NCBI GenBank assembly: GCA_949825065.1 | Contig: OX463849.1 | Coordinates: forward strand, 34,429,199-34,493,198 | DNA length: 64,000 nucleotides | Source of the DNA: Odontocerum albicorne | Lineage: Eukaryota > Arthropoda > Insecta > Trichoptera > Odontoceridae | Direction: 5' to 3' | Shown here: in pieces, positions 63,115-64,000 of the stretch | Layout of the letters: every line of letters begins with the position of its first letter | How positions within the stretch are numbered: position 1 is the stretch's first letter | Position numbers and translations under genes: made by a program | Notes under the pieces: generated by a model | What the model saw: only the letters and a program-made list of their open reading frames with translations | Databases searched by the model: none | Told to the model about the DNA's origin: nothing

Positions 63115-64000
63115 TTCGTTTTAACGATATATATCCGAGTGATGCAAAACAGTTTTCTGGATAACATTTATTATTTAATTTGCCTAATACTGTCAAGTCA
63201 AAAATGAAACAAAAAATACTGTGACCGTGAAGTGAAAATGAAACATAAATGCAGAAGATTTGTTTTAATTTTCAAATAAATTATGCTGTCAAAGTAAACA
63301 TGTTTGCAAAACAAATAAAAATTGATTAGCTGTCATCGTTGAAATTGACCTATGTAATTAAAATTGACTATTTTTAATAAAGTGGCGGGGTGCATATCGG
63401 TGGAGCGGTTTGAAGTTTTTAATGGAGTTTTAAAGATTATTTTCGAGTTGAATGGTTGAGATTTGTTTTTAAAAAGGCATTATCTATGTATCCTCATTGG
63501 ATGGTTTTATTGGTAAAGCAGAAAGAAGTTAATTGCAAGGATTTTCGACATTGTGTCTCCGTAATGGGAGGAAAAAAAGAACCACGCCATAAAGATTTTA
63601 GGTTCATGCCGTAAATTTTTATTTATAAAATTATAATTACAATTGACGCGTTTCAAGGACAGACTTTGAATACCATCGATGTATATTAAATTAATTTATT
63701 AATTTAATTTAAACTCCATTTAAACGTACCTACATCACAATTTAACCATGGGATTTTTCTTGATGTTTTGAATGTATTAAGTTAGTAAGATTCTTGAAAA
63801 TTAACTTGAAAACTTTACACAAAAAAACGTTTTAAAATGTTAGAAGAACCAGATTGATAGAAGAAGTGTTGCTGCAAAGCGAAGAAAAACAACGACAACG
63901 GCTATGGTGACAAACTATAAACGGTAAACAAAGACAATATGTATGACAATACAATGATTACCAAGAAAATATATATGACCAAACAAAGAAGAGCAAGGAA
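63115..64000. other. no gene recognised
   Basis: AT-rich sequence to the window edge without motif-bearing frames. Confidence 0.35.

Noticed and set aside
1..64000. Endogenous virus or LTR retrotransposon
   Set aside because: I looked for gag/pol motifs, integrase HHCC, and paired LTRs. None could be supported. The direct repeats at 30350/31646 lack LTR features.

Overview
What this is. The window is AT-rich (about one third GC by eye) and looks like eukaryotic, almost certainly insect, intergenic DNA. It holds no operons, no ribosome-binding-site-led genes and no recognisable host gene. Nearly everything I can name is a transposable element or a tandem repeat: broken non-LTR retrotransposons (LINEs), tRNA-derived SINEs, mariner, Tc/IS630-like, pogo/Tigger, hAT and piggyBac-like DNA transposons, and more than fifteen minisatellites. 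The combination of families points to an arthropod. A lepidopteran-like insect is my guess, not something the sequence proves.

Layout. 1-7.5 kb: a TTAA-flanked piggyBac-type MITE, LINE pieces and an unclassified inverted-repeat element. 7.5-15 kb: minisatellites, a decayed Tc/IS630-like transposase (11.6-12.2 kb) and two LINE tails (12.9-14.2 kb). 15-16 kb: an internally deleted pogo-type transposon with a C-terminal PHD-like finger. 17-19 kb: SINEs and a 7 x 84-bp array grown inside a LINE. 20-22.7 kb: LINE C-termini and a decayed mariner. 23-28 kb: a SINE with duplicated tRNA head, a perfect hairpin, a triplicated CRE octamer, a TA-flanked Tigger-type element and a LINE with nested insertions. 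28-35 kb: minisatellites, a LINE carrying a 249-bp duplication with hairpins, and dispersed repeats. 35-38 kb: a CR1/Jockey-like LINE, a hAT remnant and a 43-bp array. 38.2-40.1 kb: a LINE split by a nearly intact 1,286-bp mariner. 42-48 kb: a mariner 5' fragment, a second CR1-like LINE interrupted by a SINE, and a 7 x 119-bp array. 48-64 kb: SINEs, LINE tails, 97-bp and 100-bp arrays and a 205-bp near-perfect palindrome.

How the parts relate. The SINE 3' tail matches the 3' UTR end of the CR1-like LINE, suggesting that LINE mobilises it. The 84-bp and 119-bp arrays both contain the same 16-base stretch of one LINE family (LINE C). Mariners, SINEs and LINEs are nested, which gives relative ages.

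Most unusual signal. The octamer TACTCGTA (or its complement TACGAGTA) occurs about 26 times where I estimate 2-3 by chance. In two within-window paralogue comparisons it is a clean 6-bp insertion at a TA (TA becomes TA-CTCG-TA); three more comparisons are compatible. This looks like footprints or micro-insertions of a TA-targeting system. All counts and alignments were done by eye.
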